In this document: positions 32,685-34,997 of the stretch, in pieces | Numbering within the stretch: position 1 is the stretch's first letter | How the letters are laid out: the number at the start of each line of letters is the position of its first letter | Origin: Pseudomonadota bacterium | Lineage (GTDB): Bacteria > Pseudomonadota > Alphaproteobacteria > HIMB59 | Direction of reading: 5' to 3' | NCBI GenBank assembly: GCA_027623775.1 | Contig: JAQBUY010000003.1 | Location: 1 to 34,997 of the forward strand | DNA: 34,997 nt | Program-made: the position numbers and the translations under genes | Notes under the pieces: model-generated | Database searches by the model: none | What the model was told of the DNA's origin: nothing | Seen by the model: the letters and a program-made list of their open reading frames with translations, nothing else

Positions 32685-33732
32685 ATGAATCTTATTGAGA
32701 GATTAGACCAAGGTCCTGTTATTTGTGCAGAAGGCTATTTATTTGCTATGGAGAGAAGAGGCTATCTTTCAGCAGGAGCTTATGTACCGGAATGTTGTTT
32801 TAGAACATCCTGAAGTAGTGACTCAATTACATCGTGAATTTATTAGATCTGGTTCTGATGTTGTTGAAGCCTTCACTTATTATGGGCATCGTGAAAAATT
32901 AAAACTAATTGGGAAAGAACATCTTTTAGAGTCTCTTCAAACGAATGCTTTAAAAATTGCTAAAGCGGCAGCTGATGAATTTCCAGAATTAAATTTGATG
33001 GTTGCGGGCAATGTTGCAAATACGAACATATACGATCCCGCAGATAAACAATCCCATATCTATTGTCAAAAAATGTTTGAAGAACAGATTGGTTGGGCAA
33101 AAGATGCAGGAGTTGATTTTGTAATAGCGGAAACAATTAATTGGACCGGTGAAGCTCAAATAGCTCTTAAAGCTATTAAGGATGCTGGAATGATCGCTGT
33201 GGTTAATTTAGCAATCCCGGCTGGTCCATTTGGAGATAAAACAAGAGACGGTCAATCAGCTAGTGAAGCTTGTAAAATATTAGAAGATCATGGGGCAGAT
33301 GTAGTTGGCTTAAATTGTTATCGTGGCCCTACTATGATGAAAAAACTACTCCCCGAAATAAGAAAAAGTGTTTCTTGTCATGTTGCTGCCCTGCCCGTTC
33401 CCTTTAGAACAAATGAGCAATATCCAACTTTTATGTACATTAAAGATGAAGGTTGTGATTGTATTGACGGTAATGTTTCTCATATTGCCCTAGATGGTCT
33501 AACATGCACAAGGTTTGAAATGGGGAATTTTGCGAAAGATTGTGCTGAAATGAATGTAAATTTTATTGGTATTTGTTGTGGGGCAGACCCTCACCACGTA
33601 AGAGAGATGGCTGTTAGCTTAGGCAGAAAGCCAATCGCCTACAAATATTATCCCGACATGAACAAGCATTTCGCTTATGGTAATGACAAACAACTTAAAG
33701 AAATTAATGATTCTAAATATTTAAAACCATAA
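32685..33732 (+). pseudogene. bhmt: BHMT-like homocysteine S-methyltransferase, single-base frameshift
   Basis: A methionine-forming methyltransferase of the betaine-homocysteine/S-methylmethionine type. The N-terminal 36 codons (from ATG 32685: MNLIERLDQGPVICAEGYLF... up to AGAYVPE) are in one frame. The remainder, starting VVLEHPEVVTQLHREF, is in the +1 frame. The join reads VPE, one extra T at 32793, then VVLEHP, which is exactly the expected family sequence once that base is dropped; left in place it gives a stop at 32811-32813. The rest is intact, including the zinc ligands Cys in GLNCYRGP and the Cys pair in GICCGADPHH. A shorter ORF from 32725 carries an out-of-frame N-terminus and is not a proper start. 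It could be a real mutation, a sequencing/assembly error, or a frameshift signal. It follows alr by 24 bp. Confidence 0.8.
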
Positions 33733-33760
33733 AAGCGATCAATAATAATTAAGAGTTATC

Positions 33761-33800
33761 TAAAAAAAACTACACTCTGACTTTAAAGAACAGAGTGTAG
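33761..33800 (-). terminator. Intrinsic terminator of the cold-shock gene
   Basis: CTACACTCTG (33770-33779) pairs perfectly with CAGAGTGTAG (33791-33800) around an 11-nt loop. On the minus strand it is followed by a run of eight T (33762-33769), so it ends the first cold-shock transcript. It may also stop read-through from the convergent bhmt gene. Confidence 0.85.
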
Positions 33801-33827
33801 CTATAAAATTTAGCTATTAAAAAAAGA

Positions 33828-34031
33828 TTAAACCTTTTTTAATTTCTCAGCTTTGCTTTTTCCTCTATCTTCAACAATTTCAAATTCAACCTTATCTCCT
33901 TCGTCGAGACGATCAATTCCTGCTTCTTGAAGAGCTGTGATGTGAACGAAGATGTCTTGATCGCTACCTTCTGGTGCGATAAATCCAAATCCTTTTTGTG
34001 GGTTAAACCACTTTACTGTTCCTGTAGTCAT
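33828..34031 (-). CDS. Cold-shock domain protein, copy 1
   Basis: A 67-residue single CSD protein, an RNA/ssDNA-binding OB fold. The RNP1 motif is KGFGFI (residues 13-18), RNP2 is DIFVHITA (26-33), and aromatic contacts are Trp8, Phe9 and Phe15/17. AAAGG lies 8 bp upstream of the ATG. The second copy lies 168 bp upstream and is closely similar at both protein and DNA level, so this is a recent tandem duplication. The 168-bp leader region contains an AU-rich hairpin close to the ribosome-binding site. Confidence 0.95.
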   Translation of the reverse strand: MTTGTVKWFNPQKGFGFIAPEGSDQDIFVHITALQEAGIDRLDEGDKVEFEIVEDRGKSKAEKLKKV

Positions 34032-34047
34032 GTTAGTACCTTTCTGT

Positions 34048-34067
34048 ATTATATATTTTTATATAAT
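34048..34067 (-). promoter_or_regulatory. AU-rich hairpin in the cold-shock leader
   Basis: ATTATATA (34048-34055) and TATATAAT (34060-34067) form an 8-bp AU-only stem with a 4-base loop. It lies 17 bp upstream of the ATG of copy 1 and next to the Shine-Dalgarno. It is weak and temperature-sensitive, as in some cold-shock leaders, but it may also be only AT-rich promoter DNA. Confidence 0.3.
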
Positions 34068-34199
34068 GTTTGTTTTTAGTTAAGAGCCATACACTGAATT
34101 TTATAAACAGAGTATTTCTCGAGAATAATTATTTAATCTAAAGACGATCATCTACGATAAACCGGACCTGCGATAAAATAAATTGTTCGAGGGAATAAA

Positions 34200-34403
34200 T
34201 TAGATCTTTTTTAAGTTCTCCGCTTTATTTTTTCCTCTATCTTCAACAATTTCAAATTCAACCTTATCTCCTTCGTCGAGATGGTCTAATCCGGCTTGTT
34301 GAACAGCTGTGATGTGAACGAAGATGTCTTGATCGCTACCTTCTGGTGCGATAAATCCAAATCCTTTTTTTGGGTTAAACCATTTCACTGTTCCTTTAGT
34401 CAT
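34200..34403 (-). CDS. Cold-shock domain protein, copy 2
   Basis: A 67-residue CSD protein almost identical to copy 1: [14 protein letters not shown] and the ending [12 protein letters not shown] are shared. I start it at the ATG giving [11 protein letters not shown]; an upstream extension to 34457 would add an 18-residue tail unlike any CSD protein. AAAGG precedes the chosen ATG. The differences are concentrated in the loop between residues 34 and 41 and in the tail. No clear terminator lies between this copy and copy 1, so read-through is possible. Confidence 0.95.
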   Translation of the reverse strand: MTKGTVKWFNPKKGFGFIAPEGSDQDIFVHITAVQQAGLDHLDEGDKVEFEIVEDRGKNKAENLKKI

Positions 34404-34548
34404 TTCGTAACCTTTCTTATTAGTAAAAATAAAGATTAATAAATCTAATATCTGCAAACAATGTTTTTTTGGAAACTAAGTAATGAATATTCAATAAAAT
34501 TAACCTTAAGTATTCTAATATTAATATAGATTTCTTTCTAAAAAACAA

Positions 34549-34997
34549 ATGGTATTTATACATATGGCTAGCTCACTAATTGTATTTCCAGAACACCATA
34601 ATGGAGTATTTAGTAAATCATATTTAGGAAAAATAGCTAAAAAACAGGCTTTTTTTAAAATCTATCAAAAGAATAAGACAAAAACATTCAATAGGAACAT
34701 AAATAGATACCATCAAATAGTATTGAAAAAAGCTTCTGAACTAAAATTAACACCTAAATTACTCTATTCAAGTGAAAATATAATTATTCAAGAATTCATT
34801 GAAAATAGAAATTTAGTAAAAATTCAATTCTTTAAAATTCCCTATCTTCAAAGTTTTAAAAAAAAAATAAAGATATTTCACAAAATAGAAAAAACCAGAA
34901 TACCTACATTATATAGTCAGATAATTGATTATAAAAAAACATTAAAGAAAAATAATTTTTTTAAAATAATATTAAATTATACAGAAAATATCAATAG
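34549..34997 (+). CDS. Phosphotransferase-like protein, N-terminal part
   Basis: A reading frame with no stop to the right edge of the window, so the C-terminal part, including any catalytic motif, is missing. Two in-frame ATGs are possible, 34549 and 34564, the second giving MASSLIVFPEHHNG; an in-frame stop lies just upstream at 34522. The translated part (about 145-150 residues) is very lysine- and asparagine-rich. The stretch ASELKLTPKLLYSSENIIIQEFIE (about 62-85 from the first ATG) resembles the N-lobe of choline/ethanolamine kinase and aminoglycoside phosphotransferase-like proteins. Choline kinase would fit the neighbourhood's interest in choline-derived amines, but the assignment is tentative. 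Confidence 0.5.
   Translation, partial: MVFIHMASSLIVFPEHHNGVFSKSYLGKIAKKQAFFKIYQKNKTKTFNRNINRYHQIVLKKASELKLTPKLLYSSENIIIQEFIENRNLVKIQFFKIPYLQSFKKKIKIFHKIEKTRIPTLYSQIIDYKKTLKKNNFFKIILNYTENIN

Noticed and set aside
32725-32793. Independent N-terminus for the BHMT-like protein starting at 32725
   Set aside because: The first residues are an out-of-frame reading of the true N-terminal sequence, which is encoded one frame away from 32685.
34404-34457. N-terminal extension of cold-shock copy 2
   Set aside because: Cold-shock proteins start at MTKGTVKWF, and a ribosome-binding site lies at the shorter start.
1-34997. CRISPR arrays, tRNA/rRNA genes, insertion sequences, known riboswitches
   Set aside because: No repeated spacer pattern, cloverleaf, transposase or recognisable riboswitch core was seen on either strand; gaps are short and mostly promoter-like.

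Overview
The window comes from an AT-rich genome with short intergenic gaps and many overlapping genes. Its content (trimethylamine monooxygenase, TMAO demethylase, TMAO ABC transporter, gamma-glutamylmethylamide/N-methylglutamate pathway, BHMT-like methyltransferase) is typical of marine Alphaproteobacteria. The low G+C points to the SAR11/HIMB59-type lineages rather than to Roseobacters. That placement is an inference; there is no rRNA or other phylogenetic marker here.

Layout. 1-2518 (minus): a glutamine-synthetase homologue, an alpha/beta hydrolase, and the start of a secreted protein. 2633-2881 (plus): a small membrane protein. 2878-5370 (minus): amtB, two one-helix membrane peptides and a class-I glutamine amidotransferase. 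5557-7428 (plus): gmaS and a conserved-looking unknown. 7483-13959 (minus): an operon of a flavin oxidase, a second GS homologue, a three-gene glutamate-synthase-like set (glxBCD type) and a lysine-rich unknown. 14053-14820 (minus): an IclR-family regulator. 14897-22933 (minus): mgdABCD-mgsABC, the complete N-methylglutamate dehydrogenase/synthase set. 23121-24461 (plus): tmm. 24466-31380 (minus): tmoX, tmoV, tmoW, an SMR exporter and tdm. 31557-33732 (plus): alanine racemase and a frameshifted BHMT-like gene. 33828-34403 (minus): two tandem cold-shock proteins. 34549-end (plus): a partial phosphotransferase.

How it works together. TmoXVW imports TMAO, and Tmm makes TMAO from trimethylamine. 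Tdm splits TMAO to dimethylamine and formaldehyde. GmaS captures monomethylamine as gamma-glutamylmethylamide, MgsABC turns that into N-methylglutamate, and MgdABCD oxidises it to glutamate plus a one-carbon unit on tetrahydrofolate. AmtB handles ammonium or methylammonium. The dimethylamine monooxygenase genes (dmmDABC) that would connect Tdm to GmaS are not in the window.

The main new observations are two. First, a dyad with core TTTCA-N5-TGAAA occurs at six places. Four are in promoter regions of methylamine genes (amtB/gmaS, mgdA/tmm, tdm, tmoX/alr), one is in front of the second GS/GOGAT-like operon, and one overlaps the start codon of the IclR gene. This suggests one autoregulated IclR-controlled regulon. 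Second, the second operon mirrors the N-methylglutamate pathway (GS homologue + three-part GOGAT-like set + flavin oxidase), including an identical 13-nt gene overlap. It looks like a parallel glutamate-linked amine pathway with an unknown substrate.
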